64,000 nucleotides of DNA from assembly GCF_023744375.2 (NCBI RefSeq), contig NZ_CP146284.1:558001-622000 (forward strand). The letters are read 5' to 3'. Source of the stretch: Parabacteroides sp. AD58 (GTDB taxonomy: Bacteria; Bacteroidota; Bacteroidia; Bacteroidales; Tannerellaceae). The notes under the pieces were generated by a model. That model was not told the origin of the DNA, ran no database searches, and saw only the letters and a list, made by a program, of their open reading frames with translations. Shown one piece after another: positions 15,198 through 26,156 of this stretch. How positions within the stretch are numbered: the first letter of the stretch is position 1; each line of letters opens with the position of its first letter. The position numbers and the translations under genes are program-made.

Positions 15198-16329
15198 GTT
15201 CCTGGCAATTGACAGCATCGAATGACTGATCCCAATCTTTCCAGACCGGTTCAATTCCTAAACTCTTCAATGCCTGCGTTACTTCTTTGGCAGTACGTTC
15301 GTCACTTACGTGGAACTGCTCCAATGTCTGCGGATAAGAATAATAACCACCCGGCTCAGTCTTACTTTCAGCACTCATGGTTGTTACACCCAGACGGGCC
15401 ATGTGGTTGCGGAAGTCGGCACTTTCGCGGGTAGAATAGGAAATATCGACATCATGATCGAAGATACGGGTAGCAAATGTCACCTGGGCCAGTTCGCGGT
15501 CGCTCATGATAACATTCGGCTGGAATCCTCCGTTTTCCGACGGACGCATACGCGGGAAATTAAAGCTGTATTTGGTTTTCCAGTAATGCTTCTGCAGATA
15601 ACGCAGGTGATAAGCCATCATAGTCACGTCGGTACGCCATTCTTTCTCCAAGCCGATCAGCACACCCATGCCAATGCTGTGAACGCCGGCTTGTCCCATG
15701 CGGTCGAATCCGTTGACACGCCATTCAAACTTCGACTTCATGCCGCGCGGGTGATAGATCTTGTAATTCGCCTTGTGATAGGTTTCCTGGAAGCAGATCA
15801 CACCGTTCATACCGTGATGTGTCAGTTCGCGGTACTCTTCAGCTGTAAGAGGCATTACTTCAATCTTCAGGTTTGAGAAATAAGGCTTGGCCAGGTCGAG
15901 CGCACGGGCAATATACGGAACGCCGGCCTTTGCCGGATTCTCGCCTGTTACCAGAAGCAGATTCTCGAACGGAGCCAGCTTCTTGATTGCCTTGTATTCA
16001 TTAACGATCTCTTCTTCCGTCAGGATAGTCCGCTTCATCGGATTACTGATGTGGAAACCACAATAGATACATGAATTGGTACAAGAGTTCGTAATATACA
16101 AGGGAACGAACATCGACATCGTGTTTCCGAAGCGTTCGCGCGTATATTTATAACTCAATTGAGCCATTTGTTCGAGATAAGGCTCGGCAGCCGGTGAGAT
16201 TAATGCCATGAAATCCTGGACGTCCAGATGGCTTTTCGATAAAGCCCGGCGGACATCTGCGTCGGTCTTGGCATAAATGGCCGCCGTAGTTTCATCCCAG
16301 TCTATTTTTTCTAATTCTTCTGAGAACAT
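15175..16329 (-). CDS. thiH: 2-iminoacetate synthase (tyrosine lyase)
   Basis: A radical-SAM enzyme that cleaves tyrosine to p-cresol and dehydroglycine, the C2-N unit of the thiazole ring in anaerobes. The cluster-binding CX3CX2C motif is C83-C87-C90 (NSCTNSCIYCGF). A TIM-barrel with family segments (LLVTGENPAKAGVPYI, YHPRGMKSKFEWR, FPRMRPSENGG) follows. Length 384 is normal for ThiH. The last 23 bases overlap thiF. Use of ThiH and not the oxygen-dependent ThiO fits a strict anaerobe. Confidence 0.96.
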   Translation of the reverse strand: MFSEELEKIDWDETTAAIYAKTDADVRRALSKSHLDVQDFMALISPAAEPYLEQMAQLSYKYTRERFGNTMSMFVPLYITNSCTNSCIYCGFHISNPMKRTILTEEEIVNEYKAIKKLAPFENLLLVTGENPAKAGVPYIARALDLAKPYFSNLKIEVMPLTAEEYRELTHHGMNGVICFQETYHKANYKIYHPRGMKSKFEWRVNGFDRMGQAGVHSIGMGVLIGLEKEWRTDVTMMAYHLRYLQKHYWKTKYSFNFPRMRPSENGGFQPNVIMSDRELAQVTFATRIFDHDVDISYSTRESADFRNHMARLGVTTMSAESKTEPGGYYSYPQTLEQFHVSDERTAKEVTQALKSLGIEPVWKDWDQSFDAVNCQEHAAAATV

Positions 16330-16361
16330 GTTTATGCGTTAAAATTAAAAGGTACTGATTA

Positions 16362-16411
16362 ACAACGATTCGTCCGTTAAGCCGGTAAGCGGTGTCGGGA
16401 AGAATCGTTGT
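16362..16411 (-). other. Intercistronic hairpin between thiC and thiH
   Basis: ACAACGATTC (16362-16371) pairs exactly with GAATCGTTGT (16402-16411), enclosing a GC-rich partial stem with CCGTTAAGCCGG-like symmetry. On the minus strand it is followed by TTAATCAG, without a clean T-run. It may protect the 3' end of thiC mRNA or attenuate thiHF. Confidence 0.55.
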
Positions 16412-16424
16412 CCATTGATAATGT

Positions 16425-18925
<2,501 letters not shown>

Positions 18926-18998
18926 TGTCTTATATTTATTTTATATGTATATGTATTTATTGGTTATTGTTATCTATTCTTCGAACGATATGGACATA

Positions 18999-19199
18999 TC
19001 ATCCGCCGCAGGCTGCCTTGATAATGACAACCTGGTCATTGGGTTGCATGATTTTGTCGGACCATTCTGTCCGTGGAATCATCTGGTTATTGACGGCAAC
19101 AGCTACACCTTTGTCGGGTACTTGCAATAATTCGGCCAGTTGCTGGAGAGAAGCGTGTTCGGCAAGCTCCATTTCTTTGTTGTTGACTTTAATAATCAT
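18999..19199 (-). CDS. thiS: Sulfur carrier protein ThiS
   Basis: A 66-residue ubiquitin-fold sulfur carrier, activated by ThiF and used by ThiG. It ends in the required Gly-Gly (IKAACGG), has the beta-grasp core MIIKVNNKEME, and the family segment VAVNNQMIPRTEW. It is the first gene behind the TPP riboswitch. Length and ending are exactly as expected. Confidence 0.95.
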   Translation of the reverse strand: MIIKVNNKEMELAEHASLQQLAELLQVPDKGVAVAVNNQMIPRTEWSDKIMQPNDQVVIIKAACGG

Positions 19200-19289
19200 C
19201 GTTTATCTGTTTTAATGATGAACAATCAACAAAGGTAGGTGAGTATACTATAAAAAGAGAAAGGTTGCTTTCGGATCAGAGCTCATCAA

Positions 19290-19366
19290 CAATCCCTACG
19301 GCAGTACGAACTGCATCAGGTGTGAGGGTATCATCTCAGCCCATTCTCTTTGAAGGGCACCCCTTT
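19290..19366 (-). ncRNA. TPP (THI-box) riboswitch
   Basis: On the minus strand the leader has the full THI-box order: GGGGTGCCC near 19365-19355, the pyrimidine-sensing loop CTGAGATGATACCC (19337-19324), then ACCTGATGCAGTTCG and the closing GTAGGGA ending near 19292. TPP riboswitches bind thiamin pyrophosphate and shut down synthesis genes. The 90 bp between it and thiS contains no strong T-run hairpin, so control may act on translation or on a less obvious terminator. Confidence 0.95.
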
Positions 19367-19558
19367 GTTTCTTATCTGTACCGCAAAGAAATAGAAAATA
19401 TTTCATATAAGCAAGCCGGATAGCTTTTTGCTATGTAAAAATAAAACATCCTTAACTTTTGTATCGATATTCGTTGGAATCGTTTTTGATTCTGCCTGGT
19501 TTTGATTCCGATTCCCATTAGTTTTATTTCTGCCGTTTCCGATTCGGGAAAAGATGAT

Positions 19559-19566
19559 TATTTTTG
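19559..19566 (+). promoter_or_regulatory. dinB promoter -7 box (TATTTTTG)
   Basis: TATTTTTG fits TAnnTTTG, 28 bp before the ATG at 19595. This supports that ATG over the longer upstream frame. No LexA-type site is evident. Confidence 0.6.
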
Positions 19567-19594
19567 CCGGGGAAAACAGGCTGGATATGTAAAG

Positions 19595-20680
19595 ATGACA
19601 TGGAGAAAGATAATTCATATTGATATGGATGCCTTTTATGCTTCCATTGAGCAGCGAGATCATCCTGAGCTGAAAGGGAAACCTGTTGCGGTTGAGCATG
19701 AAGAGCAGCGAGGTGTTGTAGCGGCTGCCAGTTATGAGGCCCGGAAATATGGTGTCCGATCGGCCATGTCTTCTCAAAAGGCCAAGAAATTGTGTCCGCA
19801 GTTGGTCTTTGTCCCGGGCCATATGGATGTTTACAAGGAAGTTTCTGCCCAGATACACGAAATCTTTCATCAGTACACGGATCTGATTGAACCGATCTCG
19901 TTGGATGAGGCGTTTTTGGATGTAACGGAGAATAAGAAGGATATTCCCTTAGCGGTTGATATCGCCAAGGCAATCAAGGAAGAAATCCATAAACGGTGCC
20001 ATTTGATCGCTTCGGCCGGTGTATCGTATAATAAGTTCCTGGCCAAAGTCGCTTCTGATTACCGGAAACCGGATGGCTTGTGTACGATTCATCCGGATCA
20101 GGCTCTCGACTTTATTGCTTCTTTGCCTGTTGAATCGTTTTGGGGAGTCGGTCCGGTGACGGCTCGGAAGATGCATCTGTTAGGCATTCATACCGGCTTG
20201 CAGTTAAGAGACTGTTCTCAGGAAATGCTGGTGCGGCAGTTTGGGAAAGCCGGTTTGCTGTATTATGCTTTCGCCCACGGTGAAGACGACCGTCCGGTTG
20301 TGGCAGAACGGATCCGGAAATCCATCGGTTGTGAGCATACACTTGAGCGGGACATAACGGCTTCTTCGAGTGTAGTGATTGAATTGTACCACGTAGCCAC
20401 GGAGCTGATGGAACGGATTGCCCGTAAGAATTTCCGGGGAGATACATTAACCCTCAAGATCAAGTTCGACGACTTCGAGATGAAGACCCGCAGTATGCGT
20501 TTTACGAAAGAACTCGTCCAACTGAATGATATCCTGCCGTTGGCCAAAAGGCTGATGAAACAGATTGACTATTCACATCATCCCATCCGTCTGATTGGTC
20601 TGGCTGTATCCAATCCGGTGGGTGAAACTGACTTATCCGCCCGTTGGGAACAGTTGTATCTTCCGTTCTCCGACGATTGA
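19595..20680 (+). CDS. dinB: DNA polymerase IV (Y-family)
   Basis: An error-prone translesion polymerase. The catalytic acids are D10 and D12 in IHIDMDAFYASIEQRD, and D104/E105 in ISLDEAFLDV. The palm, thumb and little-finger regions follow at normal spacing (PVESFWGVGPVTARKM, then KSIGCEHTLERDI). The open frame runs back to 19502, but those 31 residues show no homology features and overlap the promoter box; MTWRKIIHIDMD at 19595 is the natural start, giving 361 residues. The stop codon abuts the corA stop codon with no base between. Confidence 0.95.
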   Translation: MTWRKIIHIDMDAFYASIEQRDHPELKGKPVAVEHEEQRGVVAAASYEARKYGVRSAMSSQKAKKLCPQLVFVPGHMDVYKEVSAQIHEIFHQYTDLIEPISLDEAFLDVTENKKDIPLAVDIAKAIKEEIHKRCHLIASAGVSYNKFLAKVASDYRKPDGLCTIHPDQALDFIASLPVESFWGVGPVTARKMHLLGIHTGLQLRDCSQEMLVRQFGKAGLLYYAFAHGEDDRPVVAERIRKSIGCEHTLERDITASSSVVIELYHVATELMERIARKNFRGDTLTLKIKFDDFEMKTRSMRFTKELVQLNDILPLAKRLMKQIDYSHHPIRLIGLAVSNPVGETDLSARWEQLYLPFSDD

Positions 20681-21760
20681 TCAATTCCAGTCTTTCCTGC
20701 GTAAGTATAACCAGGAAATGAGGCCGGCCAGTAACATCACTATCCAAGCGAAAAGATACCCGTATTTCCAGCTTAACTCCGGCATGAACTGGAAATTCAT
20801 CCCCCAGATACCTGCCAGGAACGTCAGCGGAATGAAGATTGTCGATACTACTGTAAGCCGTTTCATGATGGCATTCATCCGCAAGTCATTGTTGGAAATG
20901 TAGAGATCGACCAGCGAGGAGATGATTTCACGGCAGCTTTCTGTCGTTTGCAGCGTAAACAGGATTTGGTCATACACATCGTTGAACAGCGGCAGCAGTT
21001 CAGATGAGATGAGTGCCGGATTCTTCGACAGTTTGATGAATTGTTCCTTGAGCGGCTGAGCGTTCTTGCGGATGGTGATGGATTCTTTCCTGCGTCCTAA
21101 GATCAATTGCCCCGTGTTGGCCGGGATATTATGGATATCGAGTAGTAACTCTTCGATATCTTCCAGCATTTCCTCGGTCTGTGTCGCCGCTTCCACCAGG
21201 CTGGAAGTGATGGCATTCAGCAGATGAATGAGGAGCTGTCCCGTTCCATTGGCCCGGATATCTAACAAGTTCTCGTCGATAGCCTTCTTTACGCCGTCGA
21301 AGATAGAATAGGAGTCGCCTTCCTTAAAGGTGACAATGGTATTGCCGGCTACCAGCAGACAGATATGTTCGGTATGCAGCTCGGTCGATCCATCGTAATA
21401 GCAGGCATTCAGGATAATCAGCGTCCGGTCTCCATACAGTTCTACCTTAGCGATATGCTGAGGCGTCAGAATGTCTTTCGCATCAATATTATGCAACCCG
21501 AAGTCTTTTACAATCTGCGTGATGATATCGGCATCGGCCAGTCCGTTAATCTCCAGCCAGTGTGTATCCGGCGTATGGCAGAGTTTCTGGAAAGAAACTT
21601 GCCGGGGAGAAACCGGTTGCTTTTTAACAGCCAGCTTATTATAAGATATCAGGTTGATAGACGTCTTGAGCTGCTCTTCTCCTACATATTTATAATGTTC
21701 TGCCAGCCTCCGGTTGGCACTCCGGCGTTGTTTCCGGCTGATTAATTCTTTCCGATTCAT
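20681..21760 (-). CDS. corA: CorA-family magnesium/cobalt transporter
   Basis: An inner-membrane channel for Mg2+ (and Co2+/Ni2+) that works as a homopentamer. The 359 residues show the long cytoplasmic N-terminal domain and two C-terminal membrane helices, with the diagnostic GMN motif at 320-322 and an acidic entry loop (MPELSW). It is third in an operon behind the PDZ protein and mutS2, 13 bp after mutS2. It is convergent with dinB, with overlapping 3' ends in the RNA. Confidence 0.95.
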   Translation of the reverse strand: MNRKELISRKQRRSANRRLAEHYKYVGEEQLKTSINLISYNKLAVKKQPVSPRQVSFQKLCHTPDTHWLEINGLADADIITQIVKDFGLHNIDAKDILTPQHIAKVELYGDRTLIILNACYYDGSTELHTEHICLLVAGNTIVTFKEGDSYSIFDGVKKAIDENLLDIRANGTGQLLIHLLNAITSSLVEAATQTEEMLEDIEELLLDIHNIPANTGQLILGRRKESITIRKNAQPLKEQFIKLSKNPALISSELLPLFNDVYDQILFTLQTTESCREIISSLVDLYISNNDLRMNAIMKRLTVVSTIFIPLTFLAGIWGMNFQFMPELSWKYGYLFAWIVMLLAGLISWLYLRRKDWN

Positions 21761-21773
21761 GGTTCTGCCTGTA

Positions 21774-24242
21774 TTATTCTAATTCAACTACAGTAATTCC
21801 CGCACCTCCAAACTGGACATGTTCGTCGTGAAAGTTCTTGACGCCTGGAACGGTACGAAGATATTCCCGGATTAATTGCCGCAGAATACCGGTTCCTGTC
21901 CCGTGCAGGATACGAACCTGCTGGGCTCCAACCTGGATGGCATCATCAATGAAATACGTGACTGTCTGCAAGGCTTCGTCGCCCCGCATACCACGGACGT
22001 CAATCTCCTGCTTGAAATGAAGACGTTTTTCATGCATCTGTTCGGAGGTCTGCTCACTGACGAATGTACTTTTCTGTATTTCCTTCTTGATCTGGTTCTT
22101 GCTGACTTTCTCCAGCCGATCCAGTTTAACGGTGCTCTTGATCATCCCGAAGGCGACGGTTGCCTGCTTTTCCTGCAATTCCAACACGGTGCCGACCGAA
22201 GTCTGGCCTTTCAGCCGGACAGAATCGCCTACTTCAATCACATCCCGGTTAAATTCCGGCTGTGCGCTGGCTTTCTGTTTCTGTTTCTTCCGTTCGGCGC
22301 GTTCCTTCAGTTTGGCCATCTTGCGTGCCAGCTTGTCGTCTTCTTCCTGGGCATCGCTGACCGAGTCTTTAAACGACTGTAATTCCTGCCGGGCCTGTTT
22401 GGTCCGTTCTTTCTCTGCCTGTGCTTCCTTGATCTCGCGGATCGTATTTTCTATCTTGGCATTGGCCTCTGATAAAATGCGGGCGGCTTCCGCTTTGGCT
22501 TCACGTACGATTTCCTTCCGCTGGCTGTTTACTTCAGCCAAGTCTTTCTCATACCGGGCAATGATGTCTTCCAGTTTCTTTTCCCGCTGGCGGATATTCT
22601 GCCGTTTGCTTTCCCAATAACGCTTGTCGCGTACGATGTCCTGCAGGTATTTATCCATGTTGATATAATCCATGCCGACCTTTTCGGTTGCTTCGGCAAT
22701 GACATCTTCCGGCAATCCGATCTTCCGGGCAATCTCGATGGCGAATGAACTGCCCGGGTTTCCGATCGCCAGCTTGAATAAAGGCTGCATCAGATGGCGG
22801 TCATACAGCATCGCTCCGTTGACGATTCCCGGTGTGTCTTCGGCGAAATGCTTCAAGTTCTGGTAGTGCGTTGTGATTACGCCAAAACTCTTATGCTGGT
22901 TGAAGCGGTTGAGCAAGGCTTCGGCAATGGCGCCTCCGATCTGCGGTTCCGTACCGCTTCCGAATTCATCTATTAGCAGGATGGTCCGTTCGTTGCAGTT
23001 CCGGACAAAGTATTTCATGTGCGTCAGGTGCGATGAATACGTACTCAGGTCGTTTTCGATGCTCTGCTCGTCGCCGATGTCGATAAACAGATGTTCGAAT
23101 AAGCCGGTCCGCGAACTTTCGTGCATCGGAACCAGCAAACCGCACTGCAGCATGTATTGCAACAGACCGACGGTTTTCAGGCAGACTGACTTACCTCCGG
23201 CATTCGGACCCGAGATGATCAGCAGACGTTTCTCGGCTGTCAGTTCAATGTCCAAGGGGACAACTTCTTTATGCTGCTTCTTTAGGGAAAGATAGAGCAG
23301 GGGATGAATGGCCCGCGCCCAGTCGAGCTGCTGTTTGTCTTCCACGACCGGACGAATTCCTTGTATTTCGATAGCAAAAAGAGCCTTGGCCCGGATGAAA
23401 TCAATGTCTGCCAGGAATTCATACGACTGAAGGATATCCGGAACCAGCGGACGGACAAAGTTGGTAAAGTCCGTCAGGATACGGATAATCTCCCGTTTCT
23501 CTTCTCCTTCCAGTTCGCGGATGCGGTTGTTGGCTTCCACTACGCTTTCCGGTTCGATAAAGACGGTTTTACCGCTGGCTGATTCGTCGTGTACGATACC
23601 TTTAATCTTCCGTTTGAATGCCGGTGCTACCGGAATCATCAGACGCCCGTCGCGCATGGTGGGCGTTACGTCTTTGTCTACAACGCCTTCGCTTTGGGCT
23701 GCCCGCAGGATGGATTGCAGGTTCAGGGAGATGTTACTCATCGTAATCGTCATCTCGCGGCGGATCGTCTGCAATTCGGGTGAGGCACTGTCTTTCACTT
23801 TCCCGAACTTGTCGAGGATCGTATCAATGCGGCCCACCAATTGCGGAAAGACCAGTATATCACCGGCCAGGGCCGTCAGTGCCGGATATTTGATTTCCCC
23901 GTCTTCGTCCGGCTGGAAGAAGCGGATAATGTCGTGTATGGTCTGTAATGAGCGCTTCAGATCAAATAATTCTTTCTCGTCCATCCAGGTTCCTTCCGGG
24001 CGGATACGCTTCAGTGAATAACGTACGTCGAAAAAGTAGTTGGCGGGAAAATCGGTCTCGCCCTGTTGTATCTTTACAAACTCGTCTACTAAATCGAGTT
24101 CATTACTGATGAAGGCGAAGTCCGTTGAAAAGGACATGTCTGCGACTCTCTCTTTGCCCAGCGGACTCAGGCATTTGTCTGAAACCAAAAGACGAACTTT
24201 GTCAAAGCCCGTCTTTTGCTCAAAATTAGAAGGATATATCAC
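21774..24242 (-). CDS. mutS2: Endonuclease/ribosome-rescue ATPase MutS2
   Basis: An 822-residue MutS homologue lacking the mismatch-recognition domain. MutS2 proteins have been linked to suppression of recombination and to rescue of collided ribosomes. The ATPase has Walker A (ISGPNAGGKSVCLKT) and Walker B (TILLIDEFGSGTEP). A long charged coiled coil (about 515-640, rich in EKKLEDIIARYEK-type heptads) and a KOW-like segment precede the C-terminal Smr domain, which carries DVRGMRGDEAL and HGTGTGILRQLI. The start codon is GTG at 24242 (protein MIYPSNFEQK). It lies 19 bp after the PDZ gene. Confidence 0.95.
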   Translation of the reverse strand: MIYPSNFEQKTGFDKVRLLVSDKCLSPLGKERVADMSFSTDFAFISNELDLVDEFVKIQQGETDFPANYFFDVRYSLKRIRPEGTWMDEKELFDLKRSLQTIHDIIRFFQPDEDGEIKYPALTALAGDILVFPQLVGRIDTILDKFGKVKDSASPELQTIRREMTITMSNISLNLQSILRAAQSEGVVDKDVTPTMRDGRLMIPVAPAFKRKIKGIVHDESASGKTVFIEPESVVEANNRIRELEGEEKREIIRILTDFTNFVRPLVPDILQSYEFLADIDFIRAKALFAIEIQGIRPVVEDKQQLDWARAIHPLLYLSLKKQHKEVVPLDIELTAEKRLLIISGPNAGGKSVCLKTVGLLQYMLQCGLLVPMHESSRTGLFEHLFIDIGDEQSIENDLSTYSSHLTHMKYFVRNCNERTILLIDEFGSGTEPQIGGAIAEALLNRFNQHKSFGVITTHYQNLKHFAEDTPGIVNGAMLYDRHLMQPLFKLAIGNPGSSFAIEIARKIGLPEDVIAEATEKVGMDYINMDKYLQDIVRDKRYWESKRQNIRQREKKLEDIIARYEKDLAEVNSQRKEIVREAKAEAARILSEANAKIENTIREIKEAQAEKERTKQARQELQSFKDSVSDAQEEDDKLARKMAKLKERAERKKQKQKASAQPEFNRDVIEVGDSVRLKGQTSVGTVLELQEKQATVAFGMIKSTVKLDRLEKVSKNQIKKEIQKSTFVSEQTSEQMHEKRLHFKQEIDVRGMRGDEALQTVTYFIDDAIQVGAQQVRILHGTGTGILRQLIREYLRTVPGVKNFHDEHVQFGGAGITVVELE

Positions 24243-24261
24243 GTTAAATCTTGTTTGCTGT

Positions 24262-25680
24262 TTATTTTAATTCAATAGTGATGCCAGTACGGATAGTCGG
24301 ACGGATAATGATCTTCTTCCGTTCACTTCCCTGTTTGACATAAAACGTAATAGCGTTATTGCTCGTCGGATTGATATACGGAGCAAAGTAATATAAGTAG
24401 GCAAAGGCCGTCAGGTTATTCGGATTTTGAATGGCCTTGGTCACTTGCGGATATTTAAACGCATCCCAATACATGCACCGGCTGAAACCTTTGCTGTCGG
24501 TAAACCGGGTGTCGGGGTTTCTCAATGTCATCGTATTGGTAATAAACTGACGGTACGCTGCGGTGAATTCTTCAATCGAATAATCCGTGCTTTGTCCTTC
24601 GATACCTTCAATAACATCTTTTGCCCGGACTCCGGCTTCGTAGGCCGGCGAATTGCGGTCGACGGAAACAACCGAACTCAGTTTATCCATGTTGTAGTTG
24701 ATACCTGTGTAGTTATAAGAACACTGACTGACGATGAAATGTACATTCTTCTTGTTCTTCAGGTACGGGAATTGCATCAGCATGAGCGGTACATGGATCT
24801 GCGCATATTCTTCCAGATGATAGGCTTCTTCCAGTAATTCGTTGGCTTCGCATTCCCATAAGACGCGCCCGGCGCTGACTTTCTGATCGATGATGCGGAT
24901 ACCGAGCTGCAACAGATAGGCGGCTTCTGATTCGGAAGCTGAGGGTTCGAGGAACGGAACCTTTTCCATCTTGTTGCGATTGATGTTGAAACGGTACACC
25001 GGCTGTTTTAATTTGATCGGACTCGGCCCGACGTAATTCGGATTCTTGTCGAAGTAATAAAACGTCTGTACAAGGAAGTCCGGCTTTTGGTTATCGCTCG
25101 TAAAACCTTTCTTGGTCAGTTCCTTTTCAATAACCTGGTTAATGTCTGCTTCCAGCTTCGTGTTTTCTTCGGAAGCAGCAAACTTGTAGGTATGAAACTG
25201 GGCAAAATCGACCGTATCAGTCGTCACGATCGTCTTGAACGGACAAACGAATTCTCGAACCGAAGTCGTTTCAAGGCTGTACATGTTGAAAGCCATGGCT
25301 AACTGATCCTCGCTGATTTCATTGATCGGCTTACATTCTTTATTCAGGATCACTTCCCGCGAAGGAGTGGAGGTCGACTTGATGGTAAGCATGATATTCC
25401 GTTTGTTGGCCGGATTCAGCAATTGGATAATTTCATCCTTGGAGACACTCGATACGGGAATATCTTCGATATGGGTAATGATGTCATACGGTTGGATTCC
25501 GGCCTTCTCGGCGTTGGAATAAGGTTTTACTGATGTCACAACCAGATCATTCTTTCCCCAGTTGCTGTTCTTGCTGATATCGTAGGTGAACCCTAAGCGG
25601 CAAACTTTCTTGCTCGAAGTTTGTCCGAAGCTGCAGAACATGGTCAATAAAAGGAATGCTGATAATACTATTTTTCTCAT
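24262..25680 (-). CDS. Exported protein with two PDZ domains flanking a DUF4136-like domain
   Basis: A 472-residue exported protein. An N-terminal signal peptide (MRKIVLSAFLLLTMFCSFGQ) is followed by a first PDZ at about 35-110 (SNAEKAGIQPYDIITHIEDIPV), a central region resembling DUF4136 at about 140-300 (TVDFAQFHTYKFA, with QKPDFLVQTFYY), and a second PDZ at about 335-385 (NSPAYEAGVRAKDVIEGIEG). No protease triad is present, so it is probably a periplasmic binding or scaffold protein. It heads the operon with mutS2 and corA, an odd combination for which no functional link is known. The domain calls come from reading motifs only. Confidence 0.75.
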   Translation of the reverse strand: MRKIVLSAFLLLTMFCSFGQTSSKKVCRLGFTYDISKNSNWGKNDLVVTSVKPYSNAEKAGIQPYDIITHIEDIPVSSVSKDEIIQLLNPANKRNIMLTIKSTSTPSREVILNKECKPINEISEDQLAMAFNMYSLETTSVREFVCPFKTIVTTDTVDFAQFHTYKFAASEENTKLEADINQVIEKELTKKGFTSDNQKPDFLVQTFYYFDKNPNYVGPSPIKLKQPVYRFNINRNKMEKVPFLEPSASESEAAYLLQLGIRIIDQKVSAGRVLWECEANELLEEAYHLEEYAQIHVPLMLMQFPYLKNKKNVHFIVSQCSYNYTGINYNMDKLSSVVSVDRNSPAYEAGVRAKDVIEGIEGQSTDYSIEEFTAAYRQFITNTMTLRNPDTRFTDSKGFSRCMYWDAFKYPQVTKAIQNPNNLTAFAYLYYFAPYINPTSNNAITFYVKQGSERKKIIIRPTIRTGITIELK

Positions 25681-25720
25681 ATTGTTTGATAATCTAAACC
25701 TGACTAATCAAAATGAATTG

Positions 25721-25728
25721 CAAATGTA
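25721..25728 (-). promoter_or_regulatory. Promoter -7 box of the PDZ-mutS2-corA operon (TACATTTG)
   Basis: On the minus strand TACATTTG matches TAnnTTTG, about 40 bp upstream of the ATG at 25680. Confidence 0.6.
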
Positions 25729-25868
25729 ATAAAAAAAGGAGAATAGTCAATCGTGCTTTGCAAATTATAAGCATGGGCGTTTCTGTGGAGCAGAGGGATT
25801 GGTCGTTAGCTGCTTAACAATAAGCCGCTTTATCACCAGCTATTGGTCCGGATCCGCAGAGATATTAT

Positions 25869-25995
25869 CTTTCCTACGGTCGGAGGACAACTTTCCGTCG
25901 AACGCCGGAAACTGTTCCGACGATCGGAGGAAACTATTCCGCCGGTCGTCGGAAAGTTAAAACTATATACTCTTTCCCTTAGTTGCCAGGCAGAA
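25869..25995. repeat. Array C: four tandem 22-bp palindromic units, divergent sequence, same tail
   Basis: Four 22-bp units occupy 25869-25890, 25891-25912, 25913-25934 and 25935-25956. Each is an imperfect palindrome of the form TTTCCG....CGGAAA, unrelated in sequence to the GTTTCACC palindrome of the other two arrays. The tail TTGCCAGGCAGAA at 25983-25995 is identical to that of array B. The array lies in the 476-bp divergent intergenic region between the PDZ operon and the aldo/keto reductase, which otherwise holds only the two promoters. A 71-codon frame running through it is spurious. Confidence 0.8.
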
Positions 25996-26096
25996 GCAGG
26001 TGAATCGTCTGCAGGGAAAAAGGCAGTACCGGAAGAAAGATTGCACGATGATGCTTAGATTTTCTCCGATACGTTTTGTTTCCCGAGAAAAATCTT

Positions 26097-26104
26097 TAGA
26101 TTTG
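26097..26104 (+). promoter_or_regulatory. Promoter -7 box of the aldo/keto reductase-glnA unit (TAGATTTG)
   Basis: TAGATTTG fits TAnnTTTG, 52 bp upstream of the ATG at 26157 and about 100 bp beyond the tail of repeat array C. Confidence 0.6.
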
Positions 26105-26156
26105 TGAAGTTATCTGCCAGGTGCAGGATTTATAAATTATTTAAACGATAAATACC

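Noticed and set aside
25843..26058. 71-codon plus-strand frame
   Set aside because: It runs through repeat array C and its tail; the protein has no coding character and no start context.
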